From Pseudonocardiales bacterium (GTDB taxonomy: Bacteria > Actinomycetota > Actinomycetes > Mycobacteriales > Pseudonocardiaceae), in the NCBI GenBank assembly GCA_019247305.1, contig JAFAPC010000040.1, positions 1-51,041 of the forward strand: a DNA stretch of 51,041 bases, given 5' to 3'. The position numbers were made by a program, and so were the translations under genes. Within the stretch, counting starts at the first letter, position 1; the number at the start of each line of letters is the position of its first letter. Positions 16,483-26,636 of the stretch are shown in pieces. The notes beneath the pieces are model-generated. The model did no database searches and had not been told where the DNA came from. It worked only from the letters and a program-made list of their open reading frames with translations.

Positions 16483-17973
16483 ATGAGCCCCGTGATAAGC
16501 CGGGCGATGAGCTCCAGCGACCGGGAGCGCGCAGTCCTCAACGCTACCCCCACCGAACTGTTCATCAACGGTCAATGGCGACCTGGCAGTAGCGGGAAGG
16601 TCTTTGATGTCGAAGACCCGTCCACGGGCAAGGTGCTGCGCGCGGTTGCCGACGCCACAGCAGAGGACGGGATGACCGCGCTGGACGCTGCGGTCGCCGC
16701 ACAGGCCAAGTGGGCCCAGTACCCACCCCGAGAACGTAGTGACATCCTGCGCCGCGCCTACGAGCTGATGATGCAGCGCCAAGATGATCTCGCTCTGCTG
16801 ATGACATTGGAGATGGGCAAGCCAGTGGCCGAATCTCGCAGCGAGATCGCCTACGCCGCCGAGTTCTTCCGGTGGTTCGCCGAGGAGGCGGTACGGATCG
16901 ACGGCGGCTTTGCCATCGCGCCCCATGGCTCGGGCCGAGTCCTCGTGATGCGCCAGCCGGTCGGGCCGTCGCTACTGATCACTCCCTGGAACTTCCCCGC
17001 CGCGATGGGCACCCGCAAGATCGGTCCGGCGGTGGCGGCGGGCTGCACGATGGTGCTGAAGCCAGCCAGCCTGACCCCGCTGTCGATGCTGGCGATAGCG
17101 GACATCCTGCGCGAGTGCGGGCTGCCTGACGGGGTGCTCAACGTCGTGCCCAGCTCCAGCGCGGGCCGGCTGATGGAGCCGCTGATCCGGGATGGTCGGG
17201 CCCGCAAGCTGTCTTTCACCGGCTCCACGGAGGTAGGCCGCCTGCTGTTGGAGCAGTGCGCCGAGCAGATCATGCGAACCTCCATGGAGCTTGGCGGCAA
17301 CGCACCGTTTCTGGTCTTCGCTGACGCCGATCTCGATGCCGCAGTTCAGGGAGCGATGATCGCCAAGATGCGCAACATCGGCGAGGCGTGCACCGCAGCC
17401 AACCGCTTTTACGTGCACGCCGACGTCGTCGAGGAATTCTCTCGCCAGCTGGCCGACCAGATGGGCTCGTTGCGCATCGGCCGCGGCAGCGAGGAGGGCG
17501 TGCAGGTCGGCCCACTGATCGAGGCCCAGGCACGAGACAAAGTGCAGCGCCTGGTCGAAGACGCGGTTGCCCGCGGCGCCCAGGTGCTCGTCGGTGGCGA
17601 GCCGGTAGACGGTCCGGGATACTTCTACCGCCCGACCGTGCTCGTCGACGTGCCACCGGATGCCGAACTGACCAGCACCGAGATCTTCGGACCGGTCGCG
17701 CCGATCACCGCATTCACCGACGAGCAGCAGGTGCTGACGGCAGTCAACGACACCCCCTTCGGGCTAGTCAGCTACGTCTACACCCGTGACCTGAACCGCG
17801 CCCTGCGGGTCTGTGAGCGGCTCGAGGCCGGCATGGTAGGGCTGAACCAGGGCCTGGTCTCCAACCCGGCGGCGCCCTTCGGCGGCATCAAACACTCGGG
17901 GTTAGGCCGGGAGGGTGGCGGCCTGGGTATCGAGGAGTTCTTGGAGACCAAGTACGTAGCCCTCGCGACCTGA
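16483..17973 (+). CDS. NAD(P)-dependent aldehyde dehydrogenase (succinate-semialdehyde type)
   Basis: 496 aa. Motifs in order: TPWNFPAAMGTRKIGPA (cofactor-binding start), VLKPASLTPLSMLA, SFTGSTEVG (Rossmann loop), MELGGNAP with the general-base Glu, GEACTAANR with the catalytic Cys, EIFGPVAPI and PFGGIKHSGLGREGG. The overall pattern fits the GabD/semialdehyde branch: oxidation of an aldehyde such as succinate semialdehyde to the acid. The start is uncertain: ATG 16483 or ATG 16507, neither with a strong ribosome binding site. It ends 24 bp from the convergent SPFH gene. Confidence 0.92.
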   Translation: MSPVISRAMSSSDRERAVLNATPTELFINGQWRPGSSGKVFDVEDPSTGKVLRAVADATAEDGMTALDAAVAAQAKWAQYPPRERSDILRRAYELMMQRQDDLALLMTLEMGKPVAESRSEIAYAAEFFRWFAEEAVRIDGGFAIAPHGSGRVLVMRQPVGPSLLITPWNFPAAMGTRKIGPAVAAGCTMVLKPASLTPLSMLAIADILRECGLPDGVLNVVPSSSAGRLMEPLIRDGRARKLSFTGSTEVGRLLLEQCAEQIMRTSMELGGNAPFLVFADADLDAAVQGAMIAKMRNIGEACTAANRFYVHADVVEEFSRQLADQMGSLRIGRGSEEGVQVGPLIEAQARDKVQRLVEDAVARGAQVLVGGEPVDGPGYFYRPTVLVDVPPDAELTSTEIFGPVAPITAFTDEQQVLTAVNDTPFGLVSYVYTRDLNRALRVCERLEAGMVGLNQGLVSNPAAPFGGIKHSGLGREGGGLGIEEFLETKYVALAT

Positions 17974-17997
17974 GACCGTGTTGGGCGGGGCCGTTAG

Positions 17998-19275
17998 TTA
18001 GGGAGACGTTTCGCGGCCTTGCGCTGGCTGCTGGGTTGGGTCCTCCGGGCCCGCCGCCTGCGGTGGTTCGCCCGGGGGCGTCTGTGCAGGTGGCACGGGG
18101 TGGGCAACACCGGGCTGTCCGCTGAAGGTCGGCGGTACCGGGGACCCCAGCGACGGGGTGCCCACCCCTGGGCCGGACACTTCCTTGCGGGCCACCTCCT
18201 CGGCGGCCCGAACCAAGGCCGCGATATGGGGGTCGCTAGAGGTGTCAAACCACCCGGCGACGGACTCGTCGTCCTCCTCGGGCCGGCTGGCGGCAACGTG
18301 CTCGTGGCTTGGCTCGTACCGGAACACCCCATCCTCCCCGGGCGCACCAAGCATCTTGGTGAATCCTTCGAGGGCCTTGTTGAAGTCGCTGGGGACGATC
18401 CAGACCTTGTTGGCGTCGCCTTGTGCCATCTGCGGCAGCGTCTGCAGGTACTGGTAGGCCAGTAACTCGGGGGTCGGCTGGCCGGCCTTGATCGCGGCGA
18501 ACACCTTCTCAATCGCCTTGGCCTGGCCTTGCGCCTGCAGATACCGCGCGGCCCGTTCGCCCTGGGCGCGCAGGATACGAGACTGCCGCTCAGCTTCTGC
18601 GGTGAGGATCGCGGCCTGCTTGGCGCCCTCAGCGGAGAGGATCGCCGCCTGCTTCTGGCCTTCCGCGGTCTTGATCGCCGATTCGCGCTGACCTTCGGCG
18701 GTGAGGATGGTGGCCCGCTTCTCCCGATCCGCGCGCATCTGCTTTTCCATCGAATCCTGGATGGATGGCGGCGGATCGATCGCTTTGAGCTCGACCCGAC
18801 CGACCCGGATTCCCCACCGCCCGGTCGCCTCGTCGAGCACTCCCGAGAGCTGACCGTTAATGAAGTCCCGGGAGGTCAAGGTGTCCTCCAGGCTCATCCC
18901 GCCCACGACGTTACGTAACGTGGTAATGGTCAACTGCTCCACCGCGGCGATGCGGTTGGCGATCTCATACACCGCATCCTTCGGGTTGGTGACCTGGAAA
19001 TACACCACAGTGTCGATGGACACGGTGAGGTTATCTTTGGTGATGACCGGCTGCGGATCGAAGGAGACCACCTGCTCCCGCAGGTCGATCCGGTCCCGGA
19101 TCGAGTCGACGAAGGGCACCAGAAAGTTCAGGCCTGGACTAAACGTCGTGCGGTAACGGCCGAGACGCTCGACGACCGCAGCGGTAGCTTGCTCGATCAC
19201 CACCACAGCTCTGATCACTGTGACGACGATCGCCAGCAAGATGACCGCCAAGACCACGGCCAGGGCAACACTCAT
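17998..19275 (-). CDS. SPFH/band-7 membrane protein (QmcA/Rv1488-like)
   Basis: 425 aa from ATG 19275. One N-terminal transmembrane helix (about 3-25) is followed by the SPFH domain (VVERLGRYRTTFSPGLNFL to about residue 200). Then comes a long Ala/Glu-rich coiled coil with repeated TAEGQKQAAILSAEGAKQAA-type units (about 205-270). The last 110 residues are Pro/Gly/Glu-rich and probably disordered. Family members form large membrane-attached rings or scaffolds for proteases and lipid domains. The ATG overlaps the nfeD stop (TGATG), the classic NfeD-SPFH pairing, and the pair sits where Rv1487-Rv1488 lie in mycobacteria. Confidence 0.92.
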   Translation of the reverse strand: MSVALAVVLAVILLAIVVTVIRAVVVIEQATAAVVERLGRYRTTFSPGLNFLVPFVDSIRDRIDLREQVVSFDPQPVITKDNLTVSIDTVVYFQVTNPKDAVYEIANRIAAVEQLTITTLRNVVGGMSLEDTLTSRDFINGQLSGVLDEATGRWGIRVGRVELKAIDPPPSIQDSMEKQMRADREKRATILTAEGQRESAIKTAEGQKQAAILSAEGAKQAAILTAEAERQSRILRAQGERAARYLQAQGQAKAIEKVFAAIKAGQPTPELLAYQYLQTLPQMAQGDANKVWIVPSDFNKALEGFTKMLGAPGEDGVFRYEPSHEHVAASRPEEDDESVAGWFDTSSDPHIAALVRAAEEVARKEVSGPGVGTPSLGSPVPPTFSGQPGVAHPVPPAQTPPGEPPQAAGPEDPTQQPAQGRETSP

Positions 19276-19700
19276 CAGGGCTCCCCCAAAACGACGGCGG
19301 TGGCACCGGAGATGTTCATCACCGTAACGGCTCGGCCAGGCTCCAGTACCTCGGTTTCGTCGAACGCACGCGCAGACCACAGCTCCCCGCGTAGCTTGAT
19401 CTTGCCACCGTGCGCGTCGACGGTATGGACCACGATCGCTTTATCGCCGACCAACGCGTCAACGTTAGTCGGCACGTGGGCGGTGTGCAGCCGGCGCTTG
19501 AGCACCGGGCGGGCCAGGGTAGTCAGTGCCAGCGAGGTGGCGGCAAAGGCGGCGATCTCCCACGGTATCCCGGCGCCCAACGCCGCGAACCCCGCGGCGA
19601 CCAGCGCCCCTACCCCGAGCATGATCAAAACGAAGCCGCCGGTCAGGACCTCGGCAGCGATCAGCGCAAATCCGGCAATAAGCCACACGACAGCGGGCAT
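19275..19700 (-). CDS. NfeD-family membrane protein (Rv1487-like)
   Basis: 141 aa, the short NfeD form without a protease domain. Three or four hydrophobic segments occupy about 3-65 (IAGFALIAAEVLTGGFVLIM onwards). A C-terminal OB-fold domain follows (about 75-141: LVGDKAIVVHTVDAHGGKIK, ending in a GATAVVLGE strand). NfeD partners the SPFH protein encoded next and is thought to be controlled in common with it. It overlaps that gene's start by one base. Confidence 0.9.
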   Translation of the reverse strand: MPAVVWLIAGFALIAAEVLTGGFVLIMLGVGALVAAGFAALGAGIPWEIAAFAATSLALTTLARPVLKRRLHTAHVPTNVDALVGDKAIVVHTVDAHGGKIKLRGELWSARAFDETEVLEPGRAVTVMNISGATAVVLGEP

Positions 19701-19754
19701 GCATCTATCTTGGCAGATCTTTGGGCGGAGTGTGCTGTGATCGTGACTGGGGCA

Positions 19755-20615
19755 CTACGATCCGGCGGTGACGAAGTCGATGAGCTGTTCGACCGCGCCC
19801 AACAGGGCCGATTCAAGATCGCGAAAGTCCTCCACGGCCCCCAGGACCCGGCACCAGCCCTGTGCTGGGTCCGCCAGCCCGTTTCGGTCTACCCAGCCCA
19901 GCGCCTGGCACACCCCGTCCTTCCACGGCACCCCATGGGGCACCACCGGCCAGCCCGGGATGCCCAGCGCCGCAGGCCGCACCGCCTGCCAGATATCCAC
20001 ATAGGGGTGCCCAGTTACCAGCACGTGCGGCGTGCGCACCGCCGCAACCAGGCGGCTCTCCTTGCTGCCCGCGACCAGGTGATCAACCAGCACACCGAGC
20101 CGCCGGCCTGGGGCGGGGTCGAACTCCGCGATCCGGTCAGCCAGGTGATCCACACCATCGAGTGGTTCTACGACCACGCCATCCACCCGCAGATCATGGC
20201 CCCAAACCCGTTCCACGAGCTCAGCGTCGTGCGTGCCCTCCACCCAGATCCGGCTGGCCCGGGCGATCCGGGCTCGTGTCCTCGCCACCCGGACCGACCC
20301 GGACGCCGACCGGGGCGCTCCAGCCGTGGTCAGTTTCGTGGGGCGGACCAGCGTGACCGGCTCGCCCTCAACCAGAAACGCCGCGCGCCGAAGCGGGAAC
20401 GTCCGGACCCGCCCTCGGGCGTCCTGAAGCTCCACCGAATCGCGTTCGCAACGCAGCACCGCGCCACAGAAACCACTGGCGGCGTCCTCCACCACCAGGC
20501 CAACCTCGGCCGGCAACTGCGGCACCTCCCGCCGCCGGCGGGGCTGGCGCAACACGTCCGGCCCGTAGTCGGCGCTACGCCCCGCTGGGCTGCTCTGGAG
20601 GTCCCGGGCAGGCAT
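19755..20615 (-). CDS. DUF3097-family conserved actinobacterial protein
   Basis: 286 aa from ATG 20615 (the frame is open to 20660). It has the features of DUF3097: an Arg-rich start followed by VGLVVEDAASGFCGAV; ASRIWVEGTHDAELVERVWG, which looks like a TOPRIM-like acidic core; GVLVDHLVAGSKESRLVAAV; VLVTGHPYVDIWQAV; and PHGVPWKDGVCQALGW. The family is widely conserved in actinobacteria, and the Toprim-like motifs suggest nucleic-acid metabolism, but I know of no proven function. It lies between the nfeD pair and an Rv1486c-like gene. Confidence 0.85.
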   Translation of the reverse strand: MPARDLQSSPAGRSADYGPDVLRQPRRRREVPQLPAEVGLVVEDAASGFCGAVLRCERDSVELQDARGRVRTFPLRRAAFLVEGEPVTLVRPTKLTTAGAPRSASGSVRVARTRARIARASRIWVEGTHDAELVERVWGHDLRVDGVVVEPLDGVDHLADRIAEFDPAPGRRLGVLVDHLVAGSKESRLVAAVRTPHVLVTGHPYVDIWQAVRPAALGIPGWPVVPHGVPWKDGVCQALGWVDRNGLADPAQGWCRVLGAVEDFRDLESALLGAVEQLIDFVTAGS

Positions 20616-20695
20616 GACTGGACACGCTAGCCGGACGACCCAATCCCCCCGCCTCGCCACGCCGCAGGTGCGGGTTACATCTGCGCTGTCCGAAT

Positions 20696-20712
20696 TGCCG
20701 GCTCGGCCGGCA
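20696..20712. repeat. Short palindrome in the DUF3097 / Rv1486c-like divergent gap
   Basis: TGCCGG-ctcgg-CCGGCA, a perfect 6-bp inverted repeat in the 144-bp gap between two divergent genes. It may be an operator, but CG-rich palindromes of this size also occur by chance in this genome. Confidence 0.3.
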
Positions 20713-20745
20713 GCTATCCGATCGCCGGTCGAGCCAGCGGTGTTC

Positions 20746-20751
20746 TAGTCT
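20746..20751 (+). promoter_or_regulatory. Candidate -10 box for a leaderless Rv1486c-like mRNA
   Basis: TAGTCT fits TANNNT and ends eight bases before the GTG at 20760, where no ribosome binding site is present. This is consistent with a leaderless transcript. No -35 is recognisable. Confidence 0.35.
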
Positions 20752-20759
20752 TCTACTTC

Positions 20760-21551
20760 GTGCCATGCCCTAGCGCGACATTGACCGTGTGGACCTCCGC
20801 CTGGCTGCACGGCTGCGCTGCTCCTGACGCGGTGATCGACGGTCTGCACACCTGGGCAGGTCTGCACGAGGTCGTGGCCGTCGACGAGGCCACCGCACGG
20901 CGGCTTGACCTGCCAGCACCCGGAGAACCGCCGACTTCTGTGGTCGGCCTGCTGGCTGCTGCTCGACGAACCGGCGCGAGCGGTGGCCAGCTGTTGTTAC
21001 CGGTGCCCGGAGACGTACGCGGTCTGCCAGCTGACGGCCTGCTCGCTGCGACGGCACTGGAGCATGGCGAGGCCGCTGTGTTCCCTGGCGCCGACCTGGC
21101 CGTGGTGCCTAGCTCGGCCGCCGAGGGCGTGTTGCGCTGGACGGTGTTCGCTGATGGTCCGTTACCCCCAGCCCCCGAACCCGCGCTGTCCGATGCCGAG
21201 CATGGCCTGCGCGGCGCGGTCCGCCAGGCGGCGACCACGCTGGTGGAACTCGGTGTCGCCCGGCGTCGCCCCGGCGTCCGCGCCGAGATCGCCGAGGCGC
21301 TCAAGCGCCGAGTCCGGCCGCCGTGGCCTGAGGGCACCCCGGCCCGCACGTTGCGCGTACTTGAGCAGGCCGACGAGGTGGAGGCCATCCTCCGCGCCGC
21401 CGACGCTGACAGCCTCGGCGGTGCGTTGTCCGCGTCGGCGGCGGCCCGTTCTGCAGCGCTGCGCCCCCTGTTCACTGCGGTTCGGGAAGCCCGGCGCTCA
21501 GCGGTCGCGGAGGCGGTGCGGGCACTCATCCCACGTGCTGGGCGGCGTTAA
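20760..21551 (+). CDS. Conserved actinobacterial protein, Rv1486c-like
   Basis: 263 aa, rich in Ala, Leu and Arg, mainly helical with no membrane segment. It starts at GTG 20760, or slightly downstream at TTG/GTG before VWTSAWLHG. The N-terminal part VWTSAWLHGCAAPDAVIDGL and its place beside hemH on the opposite strand match the position of Rv1486c in M. tuberculosis. I recognise no catalytic motif, and its role is unknown. It ends 17 bp from the convergent hemH stop. Confidence 0.75.
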   Translation: MPCPSATLTVWTSAWLHGCAAPDAVIDGLHTWAGLHEVVAVDEATARRLDLPAPGEPPTSVVGLLAAARRTGASGGQLLLPVPGDVRGLPADGLLAATALEHGEAAVFPGADLAVVPSSAAEGVLRWTVFADGPLPPAPEPALSDAEHGLRGAVRQAATTLVELGVARRRPGVRAEIAEALKRRVRPPWPEGTPARTLRVLEQADEVEAILRAADADSLGGALSASAAARSAALRPLFTAVREARRSAVAEAVRALIPRAGRR

Positions 21552-21568
21552 CGGCCGTTAACCGGCCC

Positions 21569-23383
<1,815 letters not shown>

Positions 23384-23439
23384 GTGCTTCCCGGCGACGG
23401 TACCCGAGGTGGTAGATCGGTCCGACACACACCGGCAGC

Positions 23440-24423
23440 TCAGGGCAGCCGCTGCCCGACGGCTATGGCGCCGACGGTGGCGAGTACCGCGGCGAGAGTG
23501 CCCGCGACCAGCCACGGCTTGCTGGCGTCGGTTCGTTTGGTTTCGTAGCCGATTTGCTCGCCCAGAGTGTTGACCACGTCGCTGAGCTGGCCAGCGCTGC
23601 TGGCGTCGTAGAACTGCCCGCCGGACAAATCTGCGATGTGCCGGATCGACTCATCATCGGCGGGCACTGGCTGGCGCTCGTTATTGATCTCTACCTGGCC
23701 GTAGGCGGTGCCGAAGGAGATCGCCGAGATAGGGACCCTGGCGGCGGCTGCGGCACGGGCTGCGGTGAACCCGCCACGGGGGTCGTCGCCGTCGGGTGTC
23801 GGCACTGTCTGTTTGCCGTCGGTCAGCAGCACAATGCGCGCCGGTGGCGGTCCTTGCGCATCCGAGACCACGGCGCCGAACGCCTCAATCGAGGACAGCG
23901 CAGCGAAGATCGCCTCACCGGTCCCGGTGGCCTCGGCCAGCTTGAGGTTGTCGATTGCCCGGATCACCGAGGCCCGCTCCGTGGTCGGCGGCACCAGCAC
24001 GGTGGCCGAACCAGCGAAGGACACCAGACCCAGGTTTATCCCCGGGGTGAGGTCACAGACGAATCTTTTCGCCTCCCGCTGGGCCGCCGCGATTCTGGTT
24101 GGCTCGATGTCGGTGGCCCGCATGGACAGTGACACGTCGATCAGCAGCATGACGGTGGCCCGGTTACGCGGCACTTTCTGCTCCGCGGTGGGACCGCCCA
24201 GCGCAATGGTGCACAACCCCAGGGCAGCCAGCGATAGCGCTGCCGGCAGGTGCCGCCACCAGCCCTGACACTTGGGCGCGACCCGCTCCAGCATGGCGAG
24301 ATTGGCAAAGCGCAACACCCGCCGGCGCGCTCGGCGCTGCGTCCAGATGTAGCCGAGGGCCAGCGCGGCGACCACCAGTAGCAGCAGGAGCCACTGCGGA
24401 CTGGCGAACCCGGTGAGGCTCAT
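23440..24423 (-). CDS. VWA-domain membrane protein of the MoxR operon (Rv1481-like)
   Basis: 327 aa. N-terminal transmembrane helix (about 10-28), a second hydrophobic segment near 60-78, a von Willebrand A domain (about 90-290) and a C-terminal helix (about 300-325): a BatA-like layout. The MIDAS metal site is intact, with DVSLS in LLIDVSLSMRATD and an Asp in IVLLTDGKQT. Encoded directly after DUF58 and MoxR (start overlaps the DUF58 stop as ATGA). By family knowledge these three act together as a chaperone-like membrane complex in envelope or stress physiology. Followed by the palindrome at 23334-23383. Confidence 0.92.
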   Translation of the reverse strand: MSLTGFASPQWLLLLLVVAALALGYIWTQRRARRRVLRFANLAMLERVAPKCQGWWRHLPAALSLAALGLCTIALGGPTAEQKVPRNRATVMLLIDVSLSMRATDIEPTRIAAAQREAKRFVCDLTPGINLGLVSFAGSATVLVPPTTERASVIRAIDNLKLAEATGTGEAIFAALSSIEAFGAVVSDAQGPPPARIVLLTDGKQTVPTPDGDDPRGGFTAARAAAAARVPISAISFGTAYGQVEINNERQPVPADDESIRHIADLSGGQFYDASSAGQLSDVVNTLGEQIGYETKRTDASKPWLVAGTLAAVLATVGAIAVGQRLP

Positions 24424-25382
24424 CCGCCACCTCCCGACCAGTGCCGCTTGCGGGCCACCGCGAAGCGCACCATATCGGACACCCAGTCGGAGTCGGTGCG
24501 CAACGTCAGCTGGGCGGCGCCGCAGCGTCGCAGCGTCGCGGCGACCTCGGCGCGATGAGCGGCGGCGGCGGCGGCGAACTCGCGGCGCAGCAGCGGCGTG
24601 GTCACGACCTCTCTCTGCCGCCCGGTCTCCGGATCAGCGAGCACCACCGTGCCCAGGTCGGGCAGTTCGAGGTCACGGGGGTCGAGCACGTCGATCGCGA
24701 TCAGGTCGTGTCGGGCGGACAACCCGCGCAGCGGCCGCTCCCAGTCGAAGACGTTCCCCGACCGGGGACCGAGGAAGTCCGAGATGACCGCGACCAACCC
24801 GCGCCGACGCGGGGGGCGGCGCAGCTGTTCAAGTAGCCCGGCGAGATCACCGCGGATGCCTTCGGCCGCACGCGGCAGCTCAGCGATCCGGCGAAGCATC
24901 CCGCGGGCATGCGGCTGACCGCCGCGAGCCGGTATCCGTAGCGTATCCGCCCCGGTGCTGACCACGGCGCCGATCCGGTTCCCGCCGCCCCGGGTCAGAT
25001 GCGTCACGGCGGCGCAGGCGGCCACCGCCAGCTCCCGCTTGTCGCATTCCGCAGTACCGAAGTCCAGGCTGGCCGACAAGTCCACGGCCAGCCAGGTCTC
25101 CAACTCCCGATCCGCGACGGTGTCCCGGATATGCGGTTCGGTGGTGCGCGCGGTGACCGCCCAGTCCATTCGCCGGACGTCGTCGCCGGGCTGGTAGCGC
25201 CGGGCCTCACCCGGCTCGGTACCCGGTCCCGGCACCAGGCCGAGGTGATTGCCCTGCAGCAGACCGTCCAGCCGGCGGCGCACCGTGAGCTCTAACGCGC
25301 GTAGCCCGGCATCCATGCGCCCCTCGCGCAACGCCGGCGGTGCCCAATGGTGCCGCTCACCCCGCGTGCTCCACGTCGTCAT
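24420..25382 (-). CDS. DUF58-family protein of the MoxR operon (Rv1480-like)
   Basis: 320 aa, soluble. The DUF58 signature is plain: YQPGDDVRRMDWAVTART, then LAVDLSASLDFGT, which resembles a degenerate VWA metal site. The C-terminal half is VWA-like (LVAVISDFLGPRSG, with the Asp of the metal-site loop). It works with the MoxR ATPase and VWA protein encoded on either side. The ATG at 25382 is the longest start; ATG at the MDAGLRALEL stretch is an alternative. The 35-bp gap to moxR implies one transcript. Confidence 0.92.
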   Translation of the reverse strand: MTTWSTRGERHHWAPPALREGRMDAGLRALELTVRRRLDGLLQGNHLGLVPGPGTEPGEARRYQPGDDVRRMDWAVTARTTEPHIRDTVADRELETWLAVDLSASLDFGTAECDKRELAVAACAAVTHLTRGGGNRIGAVVSTGADTLRIPARGGQPHARGMLRRIAELPRAAEGIRGDLAGLLEQLRRPPRRRGLVAVISDFLGPRSGNVFDWERPLRGLSARHDLIAIDVLDPRDLELPDLGTVVLADPETGRQREVVTTPLLRREFAAAAAAHRAEVAATLRRCGAAQLTLRTDSDWVSDMVRFAVARKRHWSGGGG

Positions 25383-25417
25383 GTGATCAGGCCGTCCCTG
25401 GGTAGGGCCGTCATCGG

Positions 25418-26521
25418 CTAGCTCTGGCCCGCCACCCCGGCCGGCGTTCCAGGACCACCCGCCACCGGGCCTACCCCTTGGGAGCGGGCAGAAACCTGGG
25501 GCATCGGCACGGTCTGCAACACCCGGGTGACGATGTGCTCCACCGGCACCCCGTCGGCCAGCGCGTCGTAGGACAGCACCAGGCGATGTCGGAGCACATC
25601 GGCTGAAACATCCACCACATCGTGCGGCAGGACGTAGTCACGTCCCCGGATCAACGCCAACGCGCGGGCCGCCGCAACGATACCCAGGCTGGCTCGGGGA
25701 GAGGCGCCGTAGGCCACCCACCCGGCGACGTCGGACAGACCATGCTCGGCGGGCGTGCGGGTGGCGAGTACTAGCCGCACCACGTAGTCGACTAGCGCAT
25801 GGTGCACGAACACCCGGGCCGCGACCTCTTGCAGCCTGATCAACTCGGCGGGGTCAAGCACCTGGTGCGGCTCGGGCGGGCACACGCCCATCCGGTAGAT
25901 GATCTCTCGCTCCTCCTCGACCGTGGGGTACTCCACTTGGATCTTGAACAGGAACCGGTCGCGTTGCGCCTCGGGAAGCGGGTAGACGCCTTCGTTCTCG
26001 ATGGGGTTCTGGGTGGCCAGCACGAGGAACGGTGCAGGCGTTGGGTACGTGGTGCCGCCGATGGATACATGTCGTTCGGCCATGACCTCCAGCAACGCCG
26101 ACTGCACCTTCGCCGGTGCCCGGTTGATCTCGTCCGCGAGGACGAAGTTAGCCATCACCGGCCCCAGCTCAACATCGAACTGCTCCCGTCCCTGCCGGTA
26201 GATGCGGGTGCCGAGAATGTCGGCGGGAACCAGGTCAGGTGTGAACTGGATACGGGAGAACGAGCCGCCTACCACCCGGGCGATGGTCTCCACCGCGAGG
26301 GTCTTGGCCACCCCCGGCACTCCCTCGATCAGGAGGTGTCCGCGGGAGAGCAAGCCGACGAGCATCCGCTCGACCAGCCGATCTTGCCCCACGATCACCC
26401 GCTGGACCTCGAAGATGGTCCGTTCGATCAGCTGGGCGTCCCTGGCGGGGGTCGTCAGCCGGCCGGGGTGGCGGGGTGGACTGGGTGCTGGCGGGGGCAC
26501 CCTGTCGTCGACGTCGCTCAC
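25418..26521 (-). CDS. moxR: MoxR-family AAA+ ATPase
   Basis: 367 aa from GTG 26521, which has GGAGGA three bases upstream; the frame is open to 26623, but that start is much weaker. Walker A is GVPGVAKT, Walker B VLADEINRAP, sensor 1 VLATQNPIENEG, and the MoxR signature PLPEAQRDRFLF is complete, followed by the lid domain. The family forms hexamers that remodel metalloprotein or envelope targets with VWA partners, here the two downstream genes. TACTAT at 26575-26580 (minus strand) is a possible -10 about 50 bp upstream. Equivalent to Rv1479 by position. Confidence 0.94.
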   Translation of the reverse strand: MSDVDDRVPPPAPSPPRHPGRLTTPARDAQLIERTIFEVQRVIVGQDRLVERMLVGLLSRGHLLIEGVPGVAKTLAVETIARVVGGSFSRIQFTPDLVPADILGTRIYRQGREQFDVELGPVMANFVLADEINRAPAKVQSALLEVMAERHVSIGGTTYPTPAPFLVLATQNPIENEGVYPLPEAQRDRFLFKIQVEYPTVEEEREIIYRMGVCPPEPHQVLDPAELIRLQEVAARVFVHHALVDYVVRLVLATRTPAEHGLSDVAGWVAYGASPRASLGIVAAARALALIRGRDYVLPHDVVDVSADVLRHRLVLSYDALADGVPVEHIVTRVLQTVPMPQVSARSQGVGPVAGGPGTPAGVAGQS

Positions 26522-26636
26522 AGGTCCTCCTCCCGGCCAGACCCAACGCCTGCGCCGGTGTGACGGCTGTGAAGATAGTACTGAAGCCGTGATGGACTTC
26601 GGCGCGACAGGCGGATCTGGCACGACCTAGCCAGGC